This document shows, piece after piece, positions 34,039-45,618 of a stretch of DNA of 64,000 nucleotides (its first letter is position 1; every line of letters begins with the position of its first letter). A model generated the notes under the pieces. The model saw only the letters and a list, made by a program, of their open reading frames with translations. It was not told the origin of the DNA and did no database searches. The stretch spans positions 6,520,000 to 6,583,999 of the forward strand of contig NC_058166.1 in the NCBI RefSeq assembly GCF_020080835.1, given 5' to 3'. The DNA comes from Cotesia glomerata (Eukaryota; Arthropoda; Insecta; Hymenoptera; Braconidae). The position numbers and the translations under genes were made by a program.

Positions 34039-34741
34039 TCCTTATCTAATTCTTCACCTACTCTTCCTTCTATGACTTCTTCGTCTTCTATCTCAGTTGA
34101 TTCCGTCGCGATTTTTTTTTCATCTGATGGGGTTGTATTAAAATTAAATTTATTTATTATGTTTTATGTAAGTATCTCAATCAAGAAATAGAAAATTACT
34201 TTTTAATTTCCACTCCTGCTGTTGTTTAGCCTGTTTAACCAAACGCATCATTCGTTCTTGTTCTTTTCTCTCAAAGTAAGTTCGTATTTCTTGAAAGTAT
34301 AATAAAGCGTTGTAAATTCCATCAATTAACGATTTCTAGATAAATATAAATAATTTTTATTACATTTATAATTAACTCTTAAACTTTATCATCACTTTAT
34401 TTTATTTTTTATGGACATTTACCTCTCTAATCTCTGCAAAGGAAAATTCACTTATATTATCGTACTCTTCAAAGCAACCAATCCCTTCATGGAATCTTTT
34501 GTCACTTAAAGTGATTCGGACTGTTGTGAAACATCCAATATAAGACTTTCTTGATTCTTTTGATAGTTAATGTCGAATTATTAATAAAAATTTGTAATTT
34601 ACAATTTAATTATATATCAATATATTTTACAAATCATTACTTACCTAAAGTTTGAGCTTTTATCTCATGAGACCAGTTTTTAGAACCAAACACATAGTCA
34701 GCACACAAACATAAACTTTCCATACTTTCTCTGTCTGACAT
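34039..34741 (-). CDS. Rad52-like domain protein, four exons, 3' end lost in gap
   Basis: ATG at 34741-34739. Exons 34741-34645, 34556-34423, 34335-34200 and 34123-34039 (open into the gap) join in phase through GT...AG introns of about 75-90 bases with no stop. The product reads CADYVFGSKNWSHEIKAQTL, then SYIGCFTTVRITLSDKRFHE, IGCFEEYDNISEF, and IREKSLIDGIYNALLYFQEI. That order (FG..W..EI; G....VR.TL.D..HE.IG; K...D.....AL.YF) follows the Rad52/Rad22 DNA-binding and annealing domain. A charged tail follows (EIEDEEVIEGRVGEELDK). Single-strand annealing in DNA repair is inferred from the family. Start choice rests on the only ATG in phase. A transposon-carried origin cannot be excluded, but clean introns favour a host gene. 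Confidence 0.6.
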
Positions 34742-34869
34742 TTTTATTTCACTTCTCAACCGCTTATGAACTGACGTTTTATCATAAGATTAATTAGGTT
34801 ATATAAAAACAAATGAAATTAATTAAATAAAAAAAAAAAAAACAATTGACTTTAACCTTTTCTATTTGA

Positions 34870-35480
34870 ACAGTAAAAAAATAATCATTTGGAGTCTGTA
34901 GAAGTTACAGTTTGGATACATAAATTTAACATTCTCACACCCACCCCCGCAATCCCTATTGGAAATAGAATTTCATAACATCCTATTTGAGATGATTTCT
35001 GCATGACAAATAAAAGATTACTACCAAATTTAGAGTCTATAGAGGTTACAGTTTGGAAATAGAAATTTCACATTTTAACACCCACTACCGCAATCTTTTT
35101 GGGCGGTGGGTTGTTGTAAAATCCGCTCTTAAATCATTTCTGCATCACATATAGACGACTCTAGCTAAATTTGGAGTCTGTAGGAGCTACGGCTTAAAAA
35201 ATAAAAATTTTCATTGTTAAACCACCCCCGCAACCCCCTGTGGGGTGAACTGCCGCAAAAATTCGTTCATAGACTATTTCTACATCTCTTACAGAAGATT
35301 CCTACCAAATTTGGAATTTATAGGAGCTATAGTTTAAAAACGGGAATTGTTCATTGTTAACGCCCCCGCAATCCCCTTTTGGGGATGAATTTCTTAAAAT
35401 CCGCTTTTAGTTAACCTCTACATAACGAAAGTAATATTCCTACCAAGTTTCACATTTCTAAGTCCTATAGTTCTCGAGAT
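34870..35480. repeat. Diverged tandem repeat, about 4 units of 150-160 bp
   Basis: The phrases TTTGGAGTCTGTAG(A/G)AG(T/C)TAC, CACCCCCGCAA(T/C)CCC and ACCAAATTTGGA recur at about 34890, 35020, 35170 and 35310. Each unit has a C-rich block followed by TTTCT(A/G)CAT. Non-coding. Confidence 0.7.
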
Positions 35481-36030
35481 TTCGTGATGAGTAACTATAG
35501 AAATTGGAATACTTCGATTATCATCGAAATTTTTAACGTTTTAGCAGGCTTTTTTAAAATTTTCTTACATATAAACCTTCTCCTGACAATTCTGAAGACA
35601 ACAAAAAAAAATTAACCCAATCGGTCCAGCCGTTTTCAAGTGATACTCGATCATAGATACGGCATTTTATTTTTATCAAAAAATGAGAGTGGGTGTGCAG
35701 GGGTGCGTGGAAGTTGGTGGGTGGATGCCTGGAAGTTTGTAAGTAGATTCTTAGCTGAATGTAAAAGAACATAATCCGTTTAGTAAACTCCGTTGAAATC
35801 CATGAAAACAAAAGAATCAAGAGAAAACGCTTGTCTTTTGTTTTTATTAGCGGGATAAATGTTCATAAAAGTAAAACAGCAATAAAAAAATGAAGGAACG
35901 TTAGAATTCAAAAAGTAAATAGCCATAAACCATCTAGGAAAAATTTCGCATCGAATGGTGGTAGTTTTATGTCGATACGATCAGTGGTTTAGGCGTGATT
36001 GAGCCTCAAACGAAGACCATTTTCATTATA
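35481..36030. other. Repeat-like tail, nothing coding
   Basis: Contains AATCGGTCCAGCCGTTTTCA (about 35620), a phrase common at the ends of insect interspersed repeats, then ordinary AT-rich DNA leading to a (TA)n tract at 36028-36044. Confidence 0.4.
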
Positions 36031-36044
36031 TATATATATATATA

Positions 36045-36607
36045 TGTCGGAGATAATATCGAGCTGGGTTTTTCCAGAGATTGGAAATTCCCAATATTTT
36101 AGTTTGTCTGTTAATTTTAAGCAAAATTGTAAAGCATAGAATATTTAGATATTATTTACGACTTAAGCTGATTATATTTTTTATGGTTATGACGATGGGC
36201 TTAAGTCCGGAGTGACAATGGTCACCAAACGTAGCCGAGGTCACAGGATAGAAGTAAAAAGTATATAGTTAGAAATATCGACAGACAATGAGGGCTGTCG
36301 AAATATTTTTGAGTGAATAAGTACTTAGGGTACTTGGAACAGTAGTTCTCGTTGAGCATTGATCAAGTAAAGATCGCATACATCCTGCTGACCCCGGATT
36401 CGTTCTCGGTCTTATTTCCTCAACGTCTTTAACTGTTATATCAATCGTAGTAAAATATTTGCAATTAAATTTATTATTTGTACGAGTTAGTGTACGTTAT
36501 ATTCCAAATCAAAGTCTTTGTTATATTTGATTATTGTGAAATAAATAAAGATGGCTGATAATGATCCAAAGGACTCTAACAATGCCCAAACCACTCTTCC
36601 TCCGACA
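36045..36607 (+). repeat. 5' LTR of the second gypsy element, 563 bp
   Basis: TGTCGGAG...CCGACA, same length as the 3' LTR (45680-46242) with only two differences by eye (near 36420 and 36463). Flanked on the left by TATA in a TA microsatellite; the 3' LTR is followed by TATA, a 4-bp target duplication that cannot be told from the microsatellite. Includes the first 19 codons of gag. Confidence 0.9.
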
Positions 36608-37745
36608 TCAGAAGTGGGATCTGGATCAGCTACGGGTTTTTCTCCTAATCAATTCCAGTTGCTAATGGAAATGCAAAATCGGAATTTGATAGAGTTAATG
36701 AAGGTTGTAACAAAACCAGTGTCCACTAATCGCAATATGTCTTTGCCGAAGTTCAATCCTGAAAATTCAAGTGCGGATCCAGCTGCTTGGTGTTCAACCG
36801 TGGATATGTGTTTCGCGGAACGTCCTCAGGAGGGTAGTGCACTTATTATCGCGTTAAGTGAAGCTCTTCAAGGATCTGCATCTTCGTGGTTATCTCAAGT
36901 ATGTTATCCTGGGATAACGTGGACTGAATTTAAAGATCTCTTCATCGCGAGATTTGGTGGACTAGAAACATCGGCGGCCACTTTAATAAATTTACAAAAT
37001 AGTCGTCCGAAAGATGGTGAGTGCTTGTCTTCATATTCAAGTCGTCTATTGGCGTCGCTTTGTTCAAAGTGGAAAAGTGCAAGTGTCGAAGAAATCGCGG
37101 TGTCTGTTGTACTCGCTCATCTTTCACAGTGTGATACGCGTCTTCAACGTTTATCATTTACGACAGATATTAAATCACGTAACCAACTCCAAAATGAATT
37201 GAAAGCCTTTAATTATGCAAGAAAAAGGTCCGCTCCACACCAAGATGATCGTACGGAGCCTAATTTTAAACGATTTAAATCGTTGTCATCGATTAAGTGT
37301 CATTCATGTGGAAAATTAGGACACAGAAGTGTTGATTGCCCTTCAATTAATAAAGGAAAATCAGAACGAGCATCTAATAGCCAGGTAGCCACTAGGCCTA
37401 CCTCACAAAAATCCGTTGTTACCTGCTTCAAGTGTGGCGTAGTGGGACACGTTGCCTCAAGATGTCCAACATTAGCGAGTGGAGGTTCAAAAAACAACGG
37501 GAATGGTAACAACAACGAGCGTCGTGTGGACATCTGTACGGTAGCAGCTCCATCAGGATCATTGATCCATCGTGGTGAGTCGTTTTCATTTTGGTTTGAT
37601 TCGGGAGCTGAATGCTCGTTAATTAAAGAAAGTTTTGCCGCTAAATTTGCGGGTAAACGTAAAAATAATTTAATAATTTTAAAGGGCATTGGAAATGTTA
37701 GTGTGAACTGTACGATACAAATTTTGTCTGAAATAACTACACCGG
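36551..37745 (+). pseudogene. Gag and start of protease, second gypsy element
   Basis: ATG at 36551 (MADNDPKDSNNAQTTLPP) lies inside the LTR. Capsid region about residues 60-215 (MSLPKFNPENSSADPAAW, ARFGGLETSAATL, VVLAHLSQCDTRLQRL), then two zinc knuckles, CHSCGKLGHRSVDC and CFKCGVVGHVASRC, and the protease start with FWFDSGAECSLI. The frame is intact up to the transposon at 37746 and continues in the same frame at 41983, so Gag and Pol form one frame as in some Ty3-type elements. Confidence 0.85.
36608..36621 (+). promoter_or_regulatory. Candidate primer-binding site, tRNA-Leu type, inside gag
   Basis: The bases right after the LTR, TCAGAAGTGGGATC, match the complement of the 3' arm of insect tRNA-Leu just inside the CCA, from memory of that tRNA. 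They are also gag codons (SEVGS). Confidence 0.5.
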
Positions 37746-38394
37746 CACACAAAGAAAAAAGTTGTCTGTACTTGGGACGCGCCACATATATTCCCATGTA
37801 ATTTGACCCGCTGAACCCGAATTTGAGGTCCGTTTGGCCCCTACACCCTAGGATTTTGAGAAAACTGTAAAAACCGAAAAAAACGGGAAAATTGGGGTTT
37901 TGGTGATTGAAAAATTTTTTAGATTCTAACTATGCATGATTTTCATGTATTTCGATCTGCTTTATACTTATCTGAAGTGTACTCAGACCAGCAGCCATTA
38001 AAAGTCTAAGTAAATCCCGAAAAACCCATGAAAATTGCGAAAAAACAAAAAATTCCCAATATTGTGATAAAAAATGTATTGAGCTAAATATATGATGATT
38101 TTCATGTAGGTTTATCGACGACATATAAATCTCCAACTTTTATAACTCAGACGTCTCGAAAACATCAAACAAATGTGCAAAAACCCCGAAAATTGGAAAA
38201 AAAATCAAATGTAATATAATAAAAATCGAGTTATTATTCAAAATAAATAAAAAAATCATATCATTCGATCTGTGGTGCATAAAAAAAAGTATTTCGTCTT
38301 AAGACTTAAAAAATTAATTTTTCGGAAAATATCATCAAAACCCTTTGGATTTGAATTTTAATTCGTTCTCCGCTTATATCTCACCCTTTTATCT

Positions 38395-38909
38395 TCAAAC
38401 GTCCTGCATAAAGGGTTTCTCTTTCGTTTCCTCTCTTCTTCGGGTAAATCTCTCTTCAGAGTCCAACAATGATCTACCATCATATTGACATCCACTCATG
38501 TTTTGATGGAATGTTTCTTCTCTTTCTTCACTGAAATTACCAAGATTTTCAGGAAAGTGTGAAAGATGAGATTGTAAATAGTGCAATTTTTGTATTCACA
38601 TTCCCTAAAAATTTCGAGATACTTCCTTAAAACTTCCCCAAGCTGCTCTCTCAATCTTGTGCATCTCATACTCAAGATTAGCATCCTGGAATTGAGTCCG
38701 AATTTGGGGTACATAAAAATTCCTTCTTTCAATTTATTGTCACTTATAGCTGGAAATTTTTCGTCCAAGTACTTAACACAGTTGCCATTTTTATCGAGAG
38801 CTTTGACAAAATGCTTCATAAGGTCAAGCTTGATATAAAGTGGTGGCAGCAAGTACTTGTAAGGATTAATGAGAGATTCTCGCATAACGTTGTGAGAACC
38901 ATGATTCAA
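38395..38909 (-). pseudogene. Left-arm copy of transposase C-terminal part
   Basis: Minus-strand reading GSHNVMRESLINPYKYLLPP, YIKLDLMKHFVKALDKNGN, EKFPAISDNKLKEGIF matches plus-strand 40735-41000 of the same element. The later part is frameshifted (MYPKFGLNSRM for the expected DGPQIRTLFQ). It shows that the arms arose from duplicating the 3' half of the transposon. Confidence 0.65.
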
Positions 38910-39708
38910 ATTCTTTCTTGTTGGCCGTTCTTTTCTACTGTAGGGAATTTTCCGATCGTGACTATCCTACAAACATACAAGAAGGGATATATTGTGAACC
39001 AGATTGTTGGCTTAACTAGTGTAGCAATTTTCAGATCACCACAAACTTTTCAATGATTTTTGGTCAAATGAGCTACTGGAGTCGGTGCTTTGAGACTTCG
39101 CTTAGACAAAGCAATGAAAAACTTTCACTCCTCGTCCTGAAAGTGTTCGGCTTTAACTCATCAATCAAACTTCTTACATCTGAACAGTCCACTAATGAAT
39201 TTTCGCCGTTTTAAAAATGTTATCAGATTTTTTTCTCCCTATCACGATAAAAATAAGCTGTTGTATTTTTAGTTAATAAATTTTTTTTTCTTTAAGCTGA
39301 TGTTTCAGGGTTTTCACTTCTAGGAACTTTTTGGGCTCAGAATCGATTTCTTTCTTAAATGCTTGTGCCTGTAACCAGGGCACCTCCACGTGGTGACGGC
39401 GGGCAACAGGACCGTCTGGCATAGTCCCTGGGTTAACGGCTTGAATGCCGTCATGGCAGGCACAAGTAATAAGTGTTTTACGATGCAGGGACCCGGAATC
39501 CCAGTATCGGCGTCTGGTCAGAGTGAGAAAGCAGGCTCGCAGGCGTCGTCATCAAGTGACTGCAGCTCTTCATTAGTGGGTGACTTGGCTTCTGAAGCGT
39601 TTAATATGACAAGAGTGTCTCTCACATATGTAACAAAAACTACAATTGCTTCTGTTACATATGTGGAGAATTTGAAGTAACGAAAGTCGTAGATCTTTTT
39701 CAAACAAA

Positions 39709-41353
39709 TTGAAAAATGTCTACGAAACCTGCTTCGGTATCCAGATTACGAACTGGGAAGCAACTTGGGTACCACATTCACTTTGCAATCGGTGTCACAC
39801 GATGCTTACTCGTTGGGAGCAGACGAAAAGTAAACAGTGCTTGAAATTTTTCAAAACCTGTGATTTGGTCTGCACCAACGAGTCAAAAAACTGCTATTTT
39901 TGCACGACGGAAGTTTCAGGTTTTTCTTCGACAACCAAACATAAAATTCAATATGCCAACGTAACATCAGTTGTGCCAGCAGAAAAAAGTTTTGAATGTC
40001 GAAGAACCTGCAGCTCCTGAACCAGTGAATGAACATGAAGAGATGGAAGTTGAAGATAACTTTGAAGAAATCGATCCTGAACCCGAAGAGATCCATTCTG
40101 AGGATGAAGAATACATCCCGAGTGGTGTTCCTAGAAGTAAAGACCCTGAAGTCTTCGATCAACTTGAATTGAATGACCTTGTACGAGACTTAGGACTATC
40201 TAAGGTAAAAGCTGAACATTTAGCCTCAGCTTTAAGGAAAAAAAATTTATTAGCTAAAAATACAACAGCTTATTTTTATCGTGATAGGGAAAAAGAGTTC
40301 GGAAGTATTTTACAAAAAGACAGCGAAAATTCATTTTGTGTACTGTTCAGATGTAAAAGGACTGATCGATGAGTTGAAGCCAAACACTTACAAAGACGAA
40401 GAATGGAGGCTTTTATTGACCCCCCTAGGCGAAGTCTTAAAGCAGTGCTTCTTCATAATGGAAACTTATTGGCACCGACTCCAGTAGCTCATTCGACTAA
40501 ACTAAAAGGGAGACTTATGACAATTTACAGGTTGTATTAGATAAAATAAACTATTCAGAACATCAATGGAAGGTTTGTGGTGATCTGAAAATTGCAACAA
40601 TATTGCTAGGCCAACAATCAGGGTTCACAAAGTACCCCTGCTTCTTATGTTTGTGGGATAGCCGAGACCGAAAAAAGAATCATTACATTCAAAAGAATGG
40701 CCAACAAGAACAAATTTGAATCCTGGTTCTCACAATGTTACGCGACAATCTCTAATTGATCCTTCCAAGTACTTGCTGCCCCCACTTCATATCAAGCTTG
40801 GCCTTATGAAGCAATTTGTCAAAAGCTCTGGATAAAGATGGAAACTGTTTTAAGTACTTGGGCGAAAAATTTCCAGCTATAAGTGACGCTAAATTAAAAG
40901 AAGGAATTTTTGATGGACCCCAAATTCGGACTCTATTCCAGGATGCTAATCTTGAATATGAGATGAACGAGATTGAGAGAGCAGCTTGGGGAAGTTTTAA
41001 GGAAGTATCACAGCAATTTTTAGGGAATACGAAAAGTGATAACTACGCAACTTTAGTTGACGAGTTGTTATACAACTATAATACTTTTAGGTTGCTTAAT
41101 GAATACCGAATTGCACGAATTACATTGTTAGCTTTCACATTTTCCTGAAAAGCGTGGTGTTTTGAGTGAAGAGCAAGGTGAGAGATTCCATCAAGACATT
41201 AGTGTGATGGAAAAACGATATCAAGGAACGTGGGATGTAAATATGATGGCAGATCATTGTTGGACTCTGAAGAGAGATTTACCCGAAGAAGAGAGGAAAC
41301 GAAAGAGAAACCCTTTATGCAGGACGTTTGAAGATAAAAGGGGTGAGATATAA
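39709..41353 (+). pseudogene. Transposase-like gene of the CCGG element
   Basis: N-terminal Cys-rich part (SLCNRCHTML, NCYFCTTEVSGF), acidic linker (40040-40130), LRDLGLSK-like helix region, then HQWKVCGDLKIATILLG, FTKYPCFLCLWDSRDRK, ALDKDGNCFKYLGEKFPAIS, DGPQIRTLFQD and near the end LSEEQGERFHQDISVMEKRY and NMMADHCWTLKRD. This arrangement recurs in many uncharacterised insect and hydrozoan proteins that behave as transposon genes; I cannot name the superfamily. Frameshifts near 40005, 40365 and 40720-40800 and stops break it. Acidic residues in CGDLK and GERFHQD are the best catalytic candidates (inference). Confidence 0.55.
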
Positions 41354-41978
41354 GCGGAGAACGAATTAAAATTCAAATCCAAAGGGTTTTGATGATATTT
41401 TCGAAAAATTAATTTTTAAGTCTTAGGACGAGATACTTTTTTTTTATGCACCACAGATCGACTGATATGTTTTTTTGTATTTATTTTGAATAATAACGCG
41501 ATTTTTATTATATTACATTTGATTTTTCCAATTTTCGGGGTTTTGCACATTTGTTTGATGTTTTAGAGACGTCTGAGTTATAAAAGTTGGAGATTTATAT
41601 GTCGTCGATAAACCTACATGAAAATCATCATATATTTAGCTCAATACATTTTTTTTTATCACAATATTGGGAATTTTTTGTTTTTTTTCGCAATTTTCAT
41701 GAGGTTTTCGGGAATTACTTAGACTTTTAATGGCTGCTGGTCTGTGTACACTTCAGATAAGTATAAAGCAGCTCGAAATACATGAAAATCATGCATAGTT
41801 AGAATCTAAAAAATTTTTCAATCACCAAAACCCCCAATTTTTCCCGTTTTTTCGGTTTTACAGTTTTCTCAAAATCCTAGGGTGTAGGGGCCAAACGGAC
41901 CTCAAATTCGGGTTCAGCGGGTCAAATTACATGGGAATATATGTGGCGCGTCCCAAGTACAGACAACTTTTTTGTGTG

Positions 41979-43125
41979 CCGGTGCTATTAATAGCCATAC
42001 GTTAGAGATACTTTTTCATGTTATTGCAGATGATTATTTAAAATGTGACGTATTGATTGGTCGTGAAATTCTTGGGCAAGGATTTGATGTAAATATAACT
42101 TCAAATAATTTTAGCTTATCTAAAAGTAAACTGATTAACGTATGTAATAAACTCGAATCTATTAGTAAAATACATTTTAATGATATTGATACTGACGTAA
42201 TTTGAGATGATAAAGAGAAACTCATTTCTATTTTAAAAGAATATACCGATTCATTTATTCAGGGGTTTCCAAGTACTCGTGTTAATACAGGGGAGCTTAT
42301 AATACGTTTAGTTGACCCTAATGTAACTGTACAAAGGCGACCGTATCGTCTTAGTGCTGAGGAAAGGCAGGTAGTACGGGATAGAGTAGATGAACTATTG
42401 AAGGCTAATGTTATTCGTCCGAGTTGCTCTCCGTTTGCAAGTCCTATATTATTAGTTAAAAAGAAAGATGGTTCTGATCGTTTGTGCGTCGATTATCGGG
42501 AACTGAATGCTAATACGATAGATGATAAATTTCCTTTACCCCTCATTGCCGACCAAATAGCGCGACTTACTGGTGCTAAATTTTTCACATGTTTAGATAT
42601 GGCTAGTGGATTTCACCAAATCCCTGTTGAGACAGAATCAATTGAACGTACGGCGTTTGTAACGCCTGATGGGCAATATGAATATTTGACCATGCCATTC
42701 GGGCTAAAGAACGCACCCTCTGTCTTTCAACGTGCTGTTATAAAAGCCCTAGGAGAACTTGCATATACATTCGTCATTGTGTATATGGATGATATTATGA
42801 TTATAGCTTCAACTATCGAGGAAGCGTTAGACAGACTTCAAAAAGTAGTCAGTATTCTCATTAAATCCGGATTCTCTTTTAATTTTTCAAAATGCTCGTT
42901 TCTCAAAACCCAAGTACAATACCTGGGCTATGAAATTTCTGCTGGTGAAGTCCGTCCCAGCTCACGTAAAATCGAAGCCTTAACTGTCTTACCTGCACCG
43001 AGAACCGTAACTCAGTTGAGACAATTCATCGGTCTCTCTTCTTACTTTCGTAAATTTATTCCAAAGTTCTCACAGGTAATGAAACCCTTATACCGTTTGA
43101 CCTCAGGTAGCAAAAAATATTGAAT
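41979..43125 (+). pseudogene. End of protease and reverse transcriptase, second gypsy element
   Basis: Same frame as gag. DDYLKCDVLIGREILGQGFDV closes the protease. A TGA at 42203-42205 interrupts, then the frame continues: VQRRPYRLSAEERQVV, IRPSCSPFASPILLVKKKDG, RLCVDYRELNANT, TCLDMASGFHQIPV, MPFGLKNAPSVFQRA and the catalytic YMDD (IVYMDDIMII). Stops at 43121-43123 through an extra base in an A run; the true frame resumes as KNIEWTE. Confidence 0.88.
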
Positions 43126-43672
43126 GGACTGAGGTACATGAAAATATCCGTCAGAAAATAATCTCTGTATTGACTAATGAGCCTGTACTAATGATCTTCA
43201 ATCCGAACTTTCCTATAGAGTTGCACACAGACGCTAGCTCTGAAGGCTATGGGGCTATATTAATGCAAAAATTTAATGGTTCAAATAGAGTTGTCGAGTA
43301 TTATAGCAAAGTTACTAGTTCAGCTGAGTCACGATATCATTCATATGAATTAGAGACTCTAGCTGTATTTAACGCAGTAAAATTTTTCCGCCATTATTTG
43401 CATGGCCGACCGTTCGTAGTAATTACGGATTGTAATTCGTTAAAAGCCTCTCAGAAAAAGGCTGACCTAACACCAAGGGTTCACCGTTGGTGGGCTTTCT
43501 TACAGACTTTTAAATTTGATATTGTGTATAGAGAAGGTAAACGAATGGCTCACGCTGATTTCTTTTCGCGTAATCCTGTTACAGAACAATTGCGTAGTAA
43601 TTCAAATAAAATTTTACAGAAAAGTATAAATTTGACGGAAATTTCCGATGATTGGCTTCTTGTTGAGCAAAC
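43126..43672 (+). pseudogene. RNase H and connection, second gypsy element
   Basis: VLMIFNPNFPIELHTDASSE, GYGAILMQ, ESRYHSYELETLAVFNAVKF, HGRPFVVITDCNSLKA and YREGKRMAHADFFSRNP: the RNase H Asp, Glu and Asp positions are present. One frameshift at each end (about 43115 and about 43670) separates it from RT and integrase. Confidence 0.85.
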
Positions 43673-44939
43673 GGCGTGACCCAGAAATTAGTACGATAGC
43701 CATTGATTTAGAAAATGATGAGATTCCATCCCATCTTGCTAAAACTTATGAAGTACCCTCAGGGTTACTCAACCTGAAAATCCAAAGGCGAGGTAAAACA
43801 TTATGTTTACCTATTGTTCCACGTGCTTTTAGGTGGTCGGTAATAAATCATGTACATGAGTCAATTATGCACTTAGGATGGGAGAAAACACTTGACAAGG
43901 TTTGCGAGTATTACTGGTTTGAAGGAATTACGAAATATGTTCGTAAATTCATTGATAACTGTTATACTTGCAGAGTTTTCAAGTCAAGCTCAGGCAAAGT
44001 ACAAGCAGAGCTTCATCCTATTCCTAAGACCAGCATCCCTTGGCATATAGTGCACATGGATATTACAGGTAAATTAACGGGTAAGAACGATTCAAAAGAA
44101 TACGTTGTCGTGTTGATAGATGCTTTTACTAAATTTGTTTTATTATATCATACTCGAAAAATAGATAGTGTCAATACTATTAAGGCTCTTAAAAATGCTA
44201 TATCATTGTTTGGCCCACCGACCCGTATAATTGCGGATCAAGGTAGATGTTTCACAAGTAAAGAATTTCAAGAGTATTGTAACTCACAAAACTCAAAATT
44301 ACATCTTATAGCTACGGGTTCAAGTCGGGCTAATGGCCAGGTAGAACGCGTAATGAGTACCCTAAAAGTATGTTTACTGCAGCCGAAACGAGTGGAAACT
44401 CTTGGCAAGCAGTTGTAAATGAAATTCAATTAGCAATAAATTGTACTACTAATCGAGTCACTAAAGCTAGTCCGTTAGAGTTGCTAATCGGCAAAGTAGC
44501 TAGACCTTTTGGAATGATAGTTGATCAAGACGATAAAGAAATTGATATTTCTGACGTACGGCAAAAAGCAATTGATAACATAGAAATTAATGCGAAATAT
44601 GATAAGTCTAGATTTGATAAGAATAAAGCAAAGATAGTTTCATTTAAAGTAGGAGATTTTGTGTTAATTAAAAATGAAGAGAGAAATCAAACAAAGCTCG
44701 ATCCAAAGTTCAGAGGTCCATTTGTGGTGACGGAAACTCTCGACGGTAATCGTTATACTTTAAAGTCTTTAATGGGTAATAGAACGTATAAATACTGCCA
44801 TGAAAACTTGAGAAAAATGCCTGAATCCCATATTCCTAGTGAGTTGGATGCTTCTGATGATCAAGAAGTTGTTGATCAGGAGAGCAATGAAGACTCTGAG
44901 ACAGAGTCAGAAACCACCAGGGGAGAGACTCAGCACTAA
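43673..44939 (+). pseudogene. Integrase, second gypsy element, one frameshift
   Basis: HHCC zinc region: HVHESIMHLGWEKTLDKV, YYWFEGITKYVRKF, CYTC. Core: HMDITGKLTGK, GPPTRIIADQGRCFTSKEF and TGSSRANGQVERVMSTLK carry the DDE triad. One base shift near 44365 moves the frame; the rest (EIQLAINCTTNRVTKASPLE, KVGDFVLIKN, DPKFRGPFVVTETL) includes the GPY/F module and ends at the TAA 44937-44939 with an acidic tail. Confidence 0.85.
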
Positions 44940-45320
44940 TGGTAGATGTAAGGTCGCACCACTTGCTCCAAGCTGTAGGTCGTACAAGCAAATCTAGAGT
45001 GATTTGGCTAGGGTACGACGGGCCAGTTGGTGAAATGGCGGGGACCAAAGAAATCTGTTGGCCGCACTACTTGCGCCAGTCTGTAGTCGTAACTGCAAAC
45101 TCAGGGTAGTTTGAATCAATTTTGTTTATCAAGATTGTCAGGGCGCGAGGGCCAGCTGGTGAGGTGGCGGGGGCCAAAGATGAAGTTCTAGGCTGCACTA
45201 TCTGCGCCAGTCTGTAGTCGCAACTGCAAACTCAGGGTAGTTTGAATCAATTTTGTTTATCAAGATTGTCAGGGCGCGAGGGCCAGCTGGTGAGATGGCG
45301 GGGGCCAGAGATGTTGTAAG
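44940..45320 (+). repeat. Three tandem units of about 120 bp in the 3' untranslated region
   Basis: Units at about 44944, 45062 and 45185 share GCAC(C/T)ACTTGCGCCAGTCTGTAG-like starts, GCAAACTCAGGGTAGTTTGA and end GGTGGCGGGGGCCAAAGA. Units 2 and 3 are nearly identical, unit 1 more diverged. The purine-rich GGCGGGGGCCAAAGA resembles a polypurine tract. Confidence 0.8.
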
Positions 45321-45579
45321 CTGCACTACGTGTGTCATATGTGGTTGACAATGTGGCGGGGGCTTAAGGTGTACATAGTTGAATACTATGGTGATACACA
45401 AGTTTTCTGTATATGGTATACAGTAGCAAACCATTTTGAGTGTTAGAGGTCTATACCTGTGGTGGATATGGCTTGTATTCAGTGTGAACGGAATGATGGA
45501 AAGGTATTCTCAAGGAAACGCGTAGCGTAATAAAGGTGGTCGAACGTTTTTGTCATTCTGATGAATCTCTGGACATAAG

Positions 45580-45582
<3 letters not shown>

Positions 45583-45614
<32 letters not shown>
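45583..45614. repeat. Poly(A) tract of about 32 bases
   Basis: Lies 65 bp upstream of the 3' LTR. It may be the tail of a small retroposon inserted in the 3' untranslated region; no tRNA-like head is seen. Confidence 0.8.

Positions 45615-45618
<4 letters not shown>

Larger units (their letters stand above)
37746..41978. mobile_element. 4.2 kb DNA transposon, inverted duplication, CCGG target duplication
   Basis: Ends are inverted repeats starting CACACAAA (37746; complement ending 41978), flanked by CCGG at 37742-37745 and 41979-41982. Removing it with one CCGG restores the gypsy protease frame (TTP + GAINSHTLE). The inverted arms are very long: the outer 700 bp are nearly identical (CCACATATATTCCCATGT, GACCCGCTGAACCCGAATTT and so on), and inner parts to about 39300 and from about 40235 are homologous but more diverged. 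Both arms hold the C-terminal transposase coding. CAC ends and a 4-bp duplication resemble Chapaev/CMC elements, but I do not claim that class. Confidence 0.8.

Noticed and set aside
39361..39470. Hairpin with CTTGTGCCTG and CAGGCACAAG in the loop of the CCGG transposon
   Set aside because: Only 10 bp of stem around about 90 bases; could be chance or a footprint, and no function can be shown.
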